In this document: piece by piece, positions 9,094-18,480 of the stretch
How the letters are laid out: each line of letters starts with the position of its first letter
Numbering within the stretch: the stretch's first letter is position 1
From: Hemicentrotus pulcherrimus
Lineage: Eukaryota > Echinodermata > Echinoidea > Camarodonta > Strongylocentrotidae
Direction of reading: 5' to 3'
DNA length: 27,312 nt
Assembly: GCA_003118195.1 (NCBI GenBank)
Contig: BEXV01002631.1
Coordinates: forward strand, 1 to 27,312
Position numbers and translations under genes: made by a program
Notes under the pieces: generated by a model
Seen by the model: only the letters and a program-made list of their open reading frames with translations
Told to the model about the DNA's origin: nothing
Database searches by the model: none

Positions 9094-10074
9094 AGAGAAG
9101 GTCGAGTTCTGGGGAGAGGTGAACAAATAATTTTTGAGTGTTTTATTGTTATTATCAAGTGTGGAAAAACATCAGAGAAAAAGTGTTCCTGTAAAGCATG
9201 GCTCTTTAAATGCCTCCATGATATTCTAAATATGACATATATGACAAGGCTAGATCTCATGTTGATCTCACAGAAAATTGTTTGTAAAAACCTGATCCAT
9301 ACTCACTCCTTCAGAGAGATGCACATAATGCATGTACACTGTATACATCACACATACAACATGTAGATGTACATCTCAATAGGAAACGAGTAGAAACAAC
9401 GCTGCTAACACCCAAATCAGGGATTCATCACAAATAAGAAATCTATTTTCTGAAATTGAAATGTACCTTTCATTTTTGTTATGAGCATTACAACCTTGGG
9501 GGAAAATAATGAAATTGGCTTACCACTGTTGCAGGCAAGAGCCCCAGTTGATTAGGCGTGCGTCCTGGTGCATACACATGTGTGAGTAGAAGGTTCGAGA
9601 AAGCAATCCATCCTCCTTGTCGATGACTCACTTGAGTGTACCTCCACCTCCACTCCCCCCCCCCNCCCCATCAACTCTCTATATCTCCTCCCCCTTTTTT
9701 TTAGGGGCTGCTTTGGATTTTTTAACCCAAGGAAGGAAGGAATAACTATATCTTGTGGTATTCCAAGAAATTGCTTAGAAAATGCATGATGTGATTTCAT
9801 GGGTATAGCATGGATTCCATGGATGCATAAAAATTGAAATATTAAAAGATGTTTTTCATCATACAAATTCCAAATTTTGAAATCAAGAAACATTGGTTAA
9901 GCACATGCATAAAAGGAGACCTCATTTCCAACACTTATGGCTCGTTTTTGAAGTTCAGTGATAATAATACAATGATAGTACAAATGTATTGTTCATACTT
10001 ACTGTCACATTATCAAAATTGCATTTTTTATTTGAGAAAATCATGAAATGAGTTTCATGTATATTCAAGATTGA
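9094..10074. other. Unassigned intronic sequence with a C-run and one unresolved base
   Basis: Holds a C homopolymer near 9653-9669 interrupted by the only N of the window (9665), and several TACATGTA-like words near 9330-9370. The 113-codon frame crossing the N is not supported as a gene. Confidence 0.45.
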
Positions 10075-10117
10075 TTCAGTTTGATTTAATTGATTGATTT
10101 ATTCAAGGCAAATAATA

Positions 10118-10607
10118 CCCTTTTCTAACTGCACTCTATCGGAGTGACACCGATGAAAATACCGATTGAATTTTCCTTATGTAAACAAAGGTGAAACCAC
10201 AGTTTTCCCCCTGTTACTTTCTAACTGCCGGTGAAATTCTCTCGCTGTGGCGAGCCCTTGCCGGAAGTGAAGAATTATTGCGTTATTATTAAGCCCGCGC
10301 TCAATCTAGCTAGCATGCAGCATAAGTCAACAAACACAGCTGGTTACGATAAAGCGCGCGTATACTGCGACCTTTCACCATTTTAATCGCCTTTTTCTCC
10401 CGAACGTTTTCTAACTGCACGTTTCATCGGTGTCACACCGATAAAATGAGAATTTCTCCTGCTCTTGAGCAGGAGAATTTAATCGCCTATTTCTCTTCTT
10501 TTCATCGGCTATTTAATCGCCTTTTTCTCCTCTGTTGCTTTCTAACTGCCACTTTCATCGGATGCGTCCGGATGCATCCGATGAAAATCGATGCAGTTAG
10601 AAAAGGG
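10118..10607. mobile_element. Hairpin-rich fold-back element with TTTCTAACTGC repeats
   Basis: The ends CCCTTTTCTAACTGCA and TGCAGTTAGAAAAGGG are perfect 16-bp inverted repeats, flanked by TA on both sides. The word TTTCTAACTGC recurs internally near 10219, 10409 and 10539. The interior contains further palindromes: TTCTCCTGCTCTTGAGCAGG and its completion at about 10454-10478, CATCGGTGTCACACCGAT near 10426-10443, and a near-perfect TCATCGGATGC/GCATCCGATGA pair near 10556-10585. GC content is higher than in the surroundings. It has no coding capacity and is inserted in the 3' region of LINE A. Confidence 0.8.
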
Positions 10608-10868
10608 TATTGGTAAAAGCCCAGTTCAGCTATTAAGCTGTTTTACAAAGGGGCCGTGCATATACATGTACAATAAAAAAATACAAAGTAAGCACAAGAA
10701 AACAAATATTGAAACATTTTTTATTAATCTATTTAGATTCAACCACTTTGTCAAAGCAATTAATGCAGTAGTAAATGTGTGTTGTACAGTTTGTAAATTT
10801 TAAGGGGAAACATTTGAATTACACACTTGTATCATCTGCAAATAAAATAAATTGTACATTGGAACCAG

Positions 10869-10928
10869 TGGGCCGGAGGCGAACCTGCCTTATACTGCTT
10901 GCTGGGCATCAACTCTACCACCGGGCCA
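10869..10928 (-). repeat. Degenerate tRNA-like (SINE-head) sequence
   Basis: On the - strand a box A-like TGGTAGAGTTG (10910-10920) and a box B-like GGTTCGCCTCC (10875-10885) are framed by TGGCCCG and CGGCCCA, which pair with one mismatch like an acceptor stem. The span is only 60 nt, about 12 short of a tRNA, so this is a tRNA-derived element or pseudogene, not a working tRNA. It separates the FADD motif from upstream reverse-transcriptase sequence of LINE A. Confidence 0.4.
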
Positions 10929-11038
10929 TCACTGGTCCATGGCACAGTCACGATGAACTGGAAAGAAATACCTCAGCTCTCCTTTCCAACTTATTAATAT
11001 GCATTAGTCCACCGTCAGCAGAATAGCTTTAATTGTTT

Positions 11039-11230
11039 GACTTTCTGGGAGAAGTTTCAATTGTTGTAAAGAATTTTTTTGGCTTGCACCCAGTAAAAAA
11101 AGATTGCGTGCCTGGATCTTGTAATTGAAAACTAGCCAGAAAAAATTGTGATACCAGCTTGTATTCAATTACAAGATCAATTACAAGCCAATAATTTCTT
11201 TACAACAATTGGAAATTCCCCCAGGAAGTC
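11039..11230. mobile_element. 192-bp fold-back element
   Basis: GACTTTCTGGGAGAAGTTTC followed by AATTGTTGTAAAGAA and GGCTTG is mirrored by CAAGCC, TTCTTTACAACAATT and CCCCCAGGAAGTC at the right end, giving arms of about 47 bp with few mismatches. The middle also repeats TTGTAATTG/CAATTACAA pairs. It lies inside LINE A between reverse-transcriptase fragments and has no coding capacity. Confidence 0.8.
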
Positions 11231-11239
11231 TAATCTTTA

Positions 11240-11545
11240 AAACTGTAGTATATTAGAAACACAACATATAGTATGAATAACAGAGGGTCAAGTATAGATC
11301 CCTGGGGAAGCCTACATCATATGCACTTCATTCAGGATTCATAGTTGTTAATTATAACATACTTTTTGTGAGTAGATAAATAACCAAAGAACCCATTTAA
11401 TAATACACCACTTATTCCATAATTTTCTAATTTGCTTCACAAAATACCATGATCTCACATACATGTATCAAACACTGTACTCCAATCTTAAAGAATAAAC
11501 CAAACGATGTCAAGTGCAGTTGATACTTTGTGAATGAAGTCAACC
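11240..11545 (-). pseudogene. Reverse-transcriptase fragment of LINE A
   Basis: Translated on the - strand with frameshifts and stops, the segment shows ALVDFIHKVSTALD, DWSTVFDT, SKLENYGISGVLLN, then PQGSILDPLLFILY near 11277-11320. These correspond to established non-LTR reverse-transcriptase motifs: the FLDxxKAFDxxxH, L..YGIxG...W and GVPQGSxLGPLLF blocks. A stop interrupts several blocks, so no enzyme is made. Confidence 0.75.
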
Positions 11546-12638
11546 AAGGCAAATGATTAATGTTTAATTATATTGCACTAAGTGTTTACAAGGAGAATTG
11601 CATAAGTGCTCTGATTTATTGCCTGCACAGCAGATCTCACTAGCCATGGTTCTGCATATGTATTCAAGTAGATTCAAATGATACAGATAAATAACCAATA
11701 GAGAGACAAAGAATAGATGAAACCAGAAAATAGAAGAACCAAGGTTGAAAGGTCAACCAACGAGGATGAAATGAGATGAGGATGAGTCAGGGGTAATGTT
11801 CTGAATAATAATGAAGCATGAATAAAAGAGACATGAGCTGGGTGTAGGTGATGAAAAGAAACGGAAATGGTAATAGACATGAACAGCTGAATGAGAGGAA
11901 ACAATTTCAAGAACTTAAATAATAACAAATTTAACCTGTTATAAAAACACTGGTCACTGATTTTTGAAAATATATAGAGTTCAGATATAGCACAATAATT
12001 CATGACTTCTTCATGATATCCATTCTTGTATATGTACAACCATAGCTTTTTTAAGTTTGTCAGTCCTGTGTTGCTGGATAGACCTACATGTAGACCAATT
12101 AATGGTTCCGTCCTGTCCCTCAGTTCCAGTTCCAGTACAGCTACATAAATTCTAAACACTCTGCCATATTAGGTATAGATATAACCTATTTCTAGTGATT
12201 GGTTCTTTCTATAATTATATCTTAATTTCCAACATTATATGCATGTAAATATATAAAATTAGAATTTCTTTACAGGTTATATTCACAATACTCCACTGTG
12301 AACAATCTTGTGTACCGAGTATTCATCATTAATAAAGTTTTCTTTGAAAAATCAGTTACTTTCACAAGTACCGTTTTGTCATGATTTTAGAGAATGTACT
12401 CTATTTCAGGATCTTCTTTGTGGTATTACCACAAACAATCTAAAGTAATTAAAGCGATGATATTCTACCACACTTATATTTTGCACGTAAAAGTACATTC
12501 TACATGTACTCCTAATCTTGATATATAACTTGTAGCCAGATCAGTAAGAATAAAACATAATGAGTACGTACTCACATTCTCTTGTTGGTATTAACAGATT
12601 AACACTGATTCCAATTTGTCCGATGTGGAATCAAAAGA
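11546..12638. other. Unassigned sequence with a 161-codon open frame
   Basis: A - strand frame (11674-12159) is open for 161 codons. Its second half is hydrophobic (LSTLVLLFSGFIYSLSLYW), and its middle is rich in His, Ser and Leu. No leader, domain or paralog supports it, and the hydrophobic end may reflect AT-rich composition. Nothing else is recognised in this stretch. Confidence 0.3.
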
Positions 12639-12930
12639 CCTGGGGGTGTTTCACAAAGACTAAGATAGACTTTAAGTCAGACTTAACTATGGCAGGCCAT
12701 TCATGCCACTAGTTCTTCTAACCATTAATGGCATTGGTTTATCAAGGGATGTACAAATCACGGTCACAAATCTGCAGAATTTACCTTTGTTGATAGTACA
12801 TTATTGAAGTTAAAATATTATTGAAAGATCTTAATTGAGAGACCAATGGTGAGAGCGACCAGCGGCATTAATGGCCTGCCATAAAGTCCAACTTAAGGCC
12901 AATCTTAGTCTGTGTGAAACACTCCCCTGG
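12639..12930. mobile_element. Fold-back element with TGTTTCACAAAG ends, copy 1
   Basis: The left end CCTGGGGGTGTTTCACAAAG mirrors the right end, where TGTGTGAAACACTCCCCTGG is its imperfect complement. The arms extend for about 80 bp through ACTAAGAT, GACTTAACTATGGCAGGCCATTxATGCC and their complements. The loop of about 120 bp is AT-rich. The element at 21442-21752 shares the termini. No open frame is present. Confidence 0.85.
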
Positions 12931-13042
12931 ACTATCAAGTTGTCATTCACCAAGAGCCGAATATACTCTTCTTACAAACAACTCGTAAAACTTTGTGTAA
13001 TATCTCAAACAAGTAGTTTCTGCTTCAAATTGCAACAGCTTC

Positions 13043-15060
13043 TAAATTCAATTCAATTCAATTCAATTTTATTTTATTCAAGTCCATTTAAAAAAAGTAC
13101 ATTGACAAACGTTGTACATTGACAACATATTAACATGTAGGATACTCAGTATACATTGAAATTTAAACCGCAATCAAAAAGAGAAGTAAAGACAAGAGTA
13201 GGAAATGAAGAAATAGAAAATGAACATGAAATGGAAATTGCAAAAGAACCAAATAAAGGTTATGTCGAGGCAATCCCCAGCCTATTAAAATACTTAAATG
13301 TTTACTGATAAAGAATTAGAAAAGCATAGTGATATTATGGCGAAAAAAGAGTTTTAAAGTTATAAAAGTTATAAAAGTTGGGATGGATTAATTATTTTGT
13401 AGAGTATGTGAATAAAAAAACCTTAAGTTTTGATATAAAAGAATTAAGAAACAAAATTGTTTTAATATAATGAGGAAGAGAGTTCCATTTTAAAGGTCCT
13501 TTTGATTTGTAAGAAAAAGATGATGCTGTATTTTTACATTTTTCAACGCAGTTAATTTCTGGGTTTCTAGTATTATAATTATGCATTTCTGTTTTACATT
13601 TAATAATAGAGGCAACATTACAGATGGTAATTTGTTTTGTTTATGTTTAAAGACCATGAATGAGTTCCAATAGTCATTCAATTGATAGACTATGAGAAGA
13701 TTAAGTTTTCTAAATAGTGGTTGCAAAGGAGCAGCATATTCTTAAAATCTTTTTTTTTTTGCAATTTCAATAATCCAAGGAGCATACTGGGATATGTATT
13801 GGCCCACACAACATTGTAATACATTAAATAAGATAAAATCATTGAATTATACAGGAAGATTAAAATATGTTCTGGCAAGAAGTGGCACAGTTTGCTGATG
13901 ACACCAATATTCCTTGATATTTTTTTAGTAGATATATGTTCGACCTATGATAAATGTTGATCGATAACAACTCCTAAGAAATTTGTGGATTGGACACGTT
14001 ATATGATTGCATTATTCATACTAATATTAAGATTGGTGAATAAACTTTCTGTAATTGTATTTTGCTTACGATGAAAGTATATAAAGCTTGATTTGGAAGT
14101 GTTAAGAGATAACTTATTACAATTCAACCACTGTGAAACATGGCATAATTTCTCATTAAGAAATGCTCATAAATCATAGAATTTTTCATGGCTATAATTA
14201 TAAAGGATATTGGTGTCATCAGCAAAAAGAATGAAATTCAATTTATCAAAGCAATTATTCAAATCATTTATATACAGTAAAAACATACACAATTATTCAA
14301 ATCATTTATATACAGTAAAAACAAAAGGGGCCCAGGATTGAACTCTGTAGTACGCCACACTTTACTCTCATTGGATCTGATAAAACATCCCTGTAAAAAG
14401 TTATTTGAGTTTGATTATTAAAGTAATTTTCAAACCATAAGGATTCTGTGCCTCTAATACCACATACCTTCAATTTTTCTAACATAATTTCATGGCTAAT
14501 CGAATCAAATGCTTTACTCAAATCTAAAAACACCCCCACGGAGTGTAATTTGTTATTTAAAGAAGATATCAGATAATTATGTAGATCAACAAGAGTCATT
14601 TCAGTGGATACATTCCTGGTAAAACCATACCGGCAAGAATTTAATATTGCATGCGTTTTTAAAAAATGTTCTAAACGATTGTAAACAATTTTTGTTAAAA
14701 TTTTTGAGAAAAATGGTAGTACTGATATTGGTCTATAATTTCCAATAACATGTGTATCATCCTTTTTATGTACTAGGGTTACTTTAGCAACTTTCATATC
14801 AAATGGCACTCACACCAGTACATAAAAATAAATTAAAAATATGAACAAGAGGTTTTGAAATATATATTAATACCTTCTTTAAAACACATGGATTAAGATT
14901 ATCAATACCACAACTACTTAATTGAAGTTCTAGTTGAATTTTATTTGTAGACCTAATGGTCAAGATTTTGGGTGACTTATATTCTAAGAAGGAGTTTTGG
15001 AGTCTACCCCAGCCAAATGGCTTTTGCCTTGTCACTTATTTTATAAATAGAAAGCAAGAT
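13043..15060 (-). mobile_element. Decayed non-LTR retrotransposon B
   Basis: Reverse-transcriptase blocks run along the - strand in the expected order. They are an upstream segment SSCGIDNLNP...ISKPLVHIFNLF (about 14820-14930), the palm (14306-14809), ILFADDTNIL (about 14200-14230), and KISRNIGVISKLCHFLPE with YNSMILSYLMYYNVVW (about 13780-13930). The carboxy end SSFSYKSKGPLKWNSLPHYI lies near 13435-13530. The 3' end is a (TTGAA/ATTGA)n tail at 13043-13075, preceded by GAATAAAATAAAA. Several frameshifts and a 38-bp tandem duplication (14253-14322) break the frame. The upstream endonuclease half is absent, as in a 5'-truncated copy. It probably belongs to the CR1/L2/Jockey-like assemblage. Confidence 0.85.
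14306..14809 (-). pseudogene. Reverse-transcriptase palm fragment of LINE B
   Basis: This is the longest open piece of the element (167 codons). It shows VTLVHKKDD, NYRPISVLPFFSKILTK, the catalytic-aspartate block VFLDLSKAFDSISHEIMLEK, LKVCGIRGTESLWFENYF, and GVLQSSILGPFCF in place of GVPQGSILGPLLF. The Pro and Gly changes in that last block, and the frameshift right after it caused by a duplicated 32-bp stretch, show that it is non-functional. Confidence 0.85.
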
Positions 15061-15307
15061 GATGGAGAGAACTTTATGATGCAATCCAAGAGCCTGTAAC
15101 ATGTACTTGGAATAACAGTGATATATATATACAATCTAGCATTTTAATACACTACACACATGTACTTTTGTCCCCTGAAGTCCCCAATGCTTGGTATTAG
15201 TTGCTTAATTGTTGTTCACATTACCTAGGCTCCTCGATACATGTCAGAGTCTCATGGCTTGCTTACTTTTTTCTTCTTCCAGTTGATGTTTTCTGTTTAA
15301 TATTTGA

Positions 15308-15811
15308 TTAAAGGTAATACAAAGTTTTGGTATAGGGTCATGAATATTGGAAGCATATGCGATCCTATAATATGCAGTGATCGTTGTCGCGGTTGAAATC
15401 AAGTCTAAAGTTATGAAATTGTAAATAATAATTAGACTCTTTATGTTTTATAGCTCCCTATCAAGGGCAGGATAAGCTATAAAACAATGTTTCTTGGCTA
15501 AAATCGACCGATTAGCTATTCTCGTTTGGAAATTATATAGGTCACAACTACATTTTCTGAGATTTTCAGGGTCGCAGCTACCATACTGTACGGCCATACA
15601 TGTAGGCGCTATTTTAAATTTATCAAAATTTACCAGGAGCACCAGTAAATTTTTATATTCCATTTTTCTTGAAAGCAGCAGTGTTTTAGGAGCTAAATTT
15701 TATAGTGCTTCTAATACATCCACAGGCGCATCCATATACCGTATATCAAAATCGTAAAGAATCACTCTCCACCAAATATTCAAAATGTCCCAAAACTTTG
15801 TATAACCTTAA
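15308..15811. mobile_element. TTAA-flanked miniature element, copy 2
   Basis: Starts TTAA-AGGTAATACAAAGTTTTGG and ends CAAAACTTTGTATAACC-TTAA, matching copy 1 at 2112 in the same orientation. Its right 32 bp overlap the end of Ig-like gene 2, so the insertion ended up inside coding sequence. The open frame across its middle parallels one in copy 3, but copy 1 is interrupted there; it is not considered a gene. Confidence 0.85.
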
Positions 15812-16805
15812 CAGCAATGGAGATATTATACTTCTTTTCAAGTTTCTTCTTTTCAAGAATCTTCTTTTCAAGGATCTTGTTTTTCTTTTTTAAGAAGAAT
15901 ATTAGTATATTGTAAAAAACAAAACTCAAAAATAAGAAGCTTATAAAGGCAGTGTACACAAGTGTCTTGGACTTGGAATTGGAACATACATCTTTGTTCG
16001 TAGCCATCTCTGTAATCATGTGTGGAGGGGAAGAAGGGGTTTCACCTTCCCGTGTGAAGTTTTTTGTCAATTTTGGGTGTTGTGTAGGTGAGACTGTAGT
16101 GCTCGGGTCTGTAATGTCTGTCAATGCTATGTTCTGTATGGGGTCCCATTCACAATCCCTGCATTGCTGCATGGTCTTTGATTGGTCCAAGGTGGATGAA
16201 CAACAGTGTACAGAGTGATCTGCTATTCTCGCCAGTATGACCTGACTTAACCGTCCACCATTTTCGACAGGTGTTCCTAAAGGGGGTAGCCTCTCGCCAT
16301 TCTGGTAACATGCAATTTGGCCTGGAAGATTCCCCAAAGGAGCATTGCATTGTAGCTTGATCCATAACCCATCTAAATGGGTGCTACTTGATTTACAAGA
16401 AGCGTGACCGGGAGGGTAGGCAACACGTAAATCAATTCTAGGGTACTCTGGTAGCAGTTCACTATGGTTATAGACTGAGAGAATGAAGGTACCCACATCT
16501 TTTCTTGAAACAGGGTTGATGATTAGGAGGATAAAGCAAGTAGGGTCATCGTCATTTTTTGTATGATTTGCAAGTTCATACCTTGGAGGCAAAGGATTTG
16601 ATTTGTCTGAACTGTAAAAGGGAGCTCTGTTGCTATGTTGCAATTTAGTCTTAGTGATATCACATGGGTATGAAAAGTTCAGTTTTGCTGCCTCCCCTTC
16701 TCTGACATTCAGTATTGTACAGGCACTTGGTGTGTTGAATGATAGAAAAATAAGGACAAAGACGTATAGGCACATTTTAGCTCTGTTTTCATGGAAAATG
16801 CACAT
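15780..16805 (-). CDS. Two-Ig-domain type I membrane receptor, paralog 2, with transposon-derived C-terminus
   Basis: Single-exon gene of 341 codons from the conserved start MCIFHENRAKM; an in-frame ATG 34 codons upstream (16907) is less likely because homology with paralog 1 begins here. Layout matches paralog 1: leader, V-like domain with DVGTF, second Ig-like domain, stalk, membrane segment at about 282-305. By eye about nine in ten residues match over the second Ig domain. The stalk is longer (an NFTREGE insertion). The V domain again lacks canonical B- and F-strand cysteines. After the membrane segment the tail is Lys-rich with three ILEKK-like repeats, then SIA, then about ten residues (VKVIQSFGTF) and the stop, which lie within the inserted TTAA element. 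The paralog's tail (KEKSYTTDAS) is not kept. Likely intact and expressible, but with altered signalling or retention; function unknown. Confidence 0.8.
   Translation of the reverse strand: MCIFHENRAKMCLYVFVLIFLSFNTPSACTILNVREGEAAKLNFSYPCDITKTKLQHSNRAPFYSSDKSNPLPPRYELANHTKNDDDPTCFILLIINPVSRKDVGTFILSVYNHSELLPEYPRIDLRVAYPPGHASCKSSSTHLDGLWIKLQCNAPLGNLPGQIACYQNGERLPPLGTPVENGGRLSQVILARIADHSVHCCSSTLDQSKTMQQCRDCEWDPIQNIALTDITDPSTTVSPTQHPKLTKNFTREGETPSSPPHMITEMATNKDVCSNSKSKTLVYTAFISFLFLSFVFYNILIFFLKKKNKILEKKILEKKKLEKKYNISIAVKVIQSFGTF
15831..15875 (-). repeat. Three tandem 15-bp units in the cytoplasmic tail
   Basis: On the coding strand ATCCTTGAAAAGAAG, ATTCTTGAAAAGAAG and AAACTTGAAAAGAAG follow one another without gaps, encoding ILEKK, ILEKK, KLEKK. 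The unit is a multiple of three and keeps the frame. Paralog 1 has no such array, so it expanded after the duplication. Confidence 0.9.
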
Positions 16806-17604
16806 GATTAAAGATACTAAGGACCGGCAAAGGATTACAAGAAAGTGTTTGTACCACCAAGAAAAAAAAAAAAATCCATAGGAAAACAGAAACAAGAAAG
16901 TAGACACGTAAAATGTGAGTAATTTCAGTTTGGAAAGCCCATTAACAAGAAAGCAAGAAAAAACATTTTAAAAATTGTTGAAAGACAATGAAATTTGAAT
17001 ATTGCTCAAGAATTCTTGTGTAAAGCTACCCTGCACATCATCAAGAGTGTGAACAATGATGTAACTTTTACTCTATATCTAGTAATAAACAAGTTTATTT
17101 AGGTTGTGGTACTCAGGTAATCAATTTTTACAGTTCATCCAAAGCTGTCTTCTGCTGATTTGTCACCTTCTCTGTATGATGATCCGTTGTGAAGCTGAAT
17201 GTATTCCAGTCTGTTCATCAAAGTATAAGTATGAAGCCTGGTTCCTGTACCTTCTGTTTCTCTAGGTGACGGAAAAATATATAATGTGAATTTCAACGTT
17301 AATCACTGCTCTCAAAACTAGCAAATGTCAAGCATTTAAGTCCAGCGTCATGATCTGCTACTTGAGTGAAAAGACAATTATTATCCAGTGTATTTCTTGA
17401 AGTTTATTCATATACCTGTAGCTGCATTTTATATGACCGTTTTCAAGCTTGATTGCTATTGATATAGCTGTCGTTATCTAGCATCATTTTCTACAGGTGC
17501 CTGAGATACAAATGTAGTGTCAAGTCTTGTGTCGTCCAATCCGTAGAAATCTTGTTCTTTAAGAAAGTTTGAAAGATGCAGACAGTATGCAAGAGTCTGG
17601 AGAA
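15831..17604. repeat. Segmental duplication, copy 2 (partner 2779-4540)
   Basis: Contains Ig-like gene 2 and about 800 bp upstream of its start. It is collinear with copy 1 and in the same orientation, about 13 kb away. Shared non-coding words include CATCATCAAGA.TGTGAACAA, CTTCTGCTGATT and GCAGTATGCAAGA.TCTG. The left border sits at or near the inserted TTAA element. Confidence 0.85.
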
Positions 17605-18317
17605 AAAGAAATGATATTCATTATTTTATGATTTTAGTAGCAACTGATTCACATGGTAAAGGAATTGATTTATTTTTTTGTAAACTTATGGACAAGAGGA
17701 TTGCCTTATCAATCTGTCAAGTACAAAACACATACATGTAGACATGACCTCGAAATGAAGGAATATTGTGATTTAAAAAAATAGCATTTAAAGCTACACT
17801 TTTATGATCAAACCCGGCAGTTAGTTATCGGGTATAAGCCCTTAGTCATTTGTCTTGTACCATCTCCTTTGAATATTAAAACACGTAGAATCGCAAATAA
17901 TGTAATAAACAACCATATTTACTTCATTATTACCCTATCATCACTTGAAACATTACTTTTCGCGTGAAATCCCTATAGGAAATGACTTTTTCTCAAATCT
18001 GGATTCTACATTCCTGTCTTTAACGAGCAATATCGCCGTTATTTATGCTTAGATTTTGTTGATTTTCGAGTATGTTGTAGCTGAGACTATATGCTACCTA
18101 AATCACCCCTCATTTTCTCATCAAGATGTTAGGATCACGCTCATGATCATCTTTATTTTCATCATGATCATCATCATCATTATCTCCCTTTCTCAATATA
18201 GTTAATATTGTAATCTATCATAAGACTTAATGACAGACCACCTAATTCGTCCTCGTAACGAATTAAATTCTAGTTTTTAGTGTCATTTTAAAATGATCAA
18301 TTATTTATATTATTCAG
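17605..18317. other. Unassigned intronic sequence
   Basis: AT-rich sequence with an ATCATC-type microsatellite near 18140-18182. It ends in TATTATTCAG, which would be the acceptor of the exon candidate at 18318. No gene was recognised. Confidence 0.4.
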
Positions 18318-18480
18318 TATTCAAATGGCGTCTCATGTACCTGGGATGCGAAAAGTAAACCGACTACCGGTATAAAGTGTAATTCTGAGGTCCCTCCTCC
18401 CCATGTAGCTGACAACGAGCTGTACATTTGCAACTTCTTTGAAGTTGATACCGGGACAAGGCATTTGATTAAATTAACAA
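18318..18480 (+). CDS. Exon candidate with a Cys-x-Trp receptor-like domain
   Basis: This 163-bp segment lies between a TATTATTCAG acceptor and a perfect GTAAGT donor and is fully open for 54 codons plus one base. The translation begins YSNGVSCTWDAKSKPTTG, continues with KCNSEVPPP and ELYICNFFEVDTG, and ends LIKLT. The C-x-W motif, the proline-rich link, a later Cys and a final beta-like strand resemble the first half of a fibronectin-III or cytokine-receptor-type domain. The segment is GC-richer than its flanks and uses varied codons, as real exons do. No partner exon was found with certainty; a possible acceptor (CCTTCCCAG) ends at about 18592. It may be an alternative exon of the host gene or part of another + strand receptor gene. 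The family assignment is an inference. Confidence 0.4.

Larger units (their letters stand above)
10075..11545 (-). mobile_element. Decayed non-LTR retrotransposon A with nested insertions
   Basis: Reading the - strand, fragments of one reverse transcriptase occur in the right order. These are palm and thumb remnants at 11225-11545, a FILFADDTSV catalytic motif near 10828-10857, a KWLNLNRL-like segment near 10720-10750, and a 3' end TTGAATAAATCAATCAATTAAATC near 10080-10106. Interrupting it are a hairpin-rich element (10118-10607), a tRNA-like sequence (10869-10928) and a fold-back (11039-11230). The order and tail fit the CR1/L2/Jockey-like groups. Stops and frameshifts are frequent, so it is dead. 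The 5' part is missing or unrecognisable. Confidence 0.65.

Noticed and set aside
9552..9893. 113-codon - strand frame
   Set aside because: It crosses an N and a C homopolymer and has low-complexity composition; no start or domain support.
10869..10928. Functional tRNA gene
   Set aside because: Only 60 nt, with a short box A to box B distance and no anticodon stem.
11674..12159. 161-codon - strand frame as a gene
   Set aside because: Long for chance but with no leader, domain, paralog or splice context; noted only as unassigned sequence.
15494..15757. Open frame in TTAA element copy 2, similar to one in copy 3
   Set aside because: Similarity is due to shared repeat DNA; copy 1 is interrupted in the same frame and the element is too short for a transposase.
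16806..16907. Upstream ATG for Ig-like paralog 2
   Set aside because: Homology with paralog 1 starts at the methionine at 16805; the extra 34 residues are aromatic, low complexity and cross an A-run.
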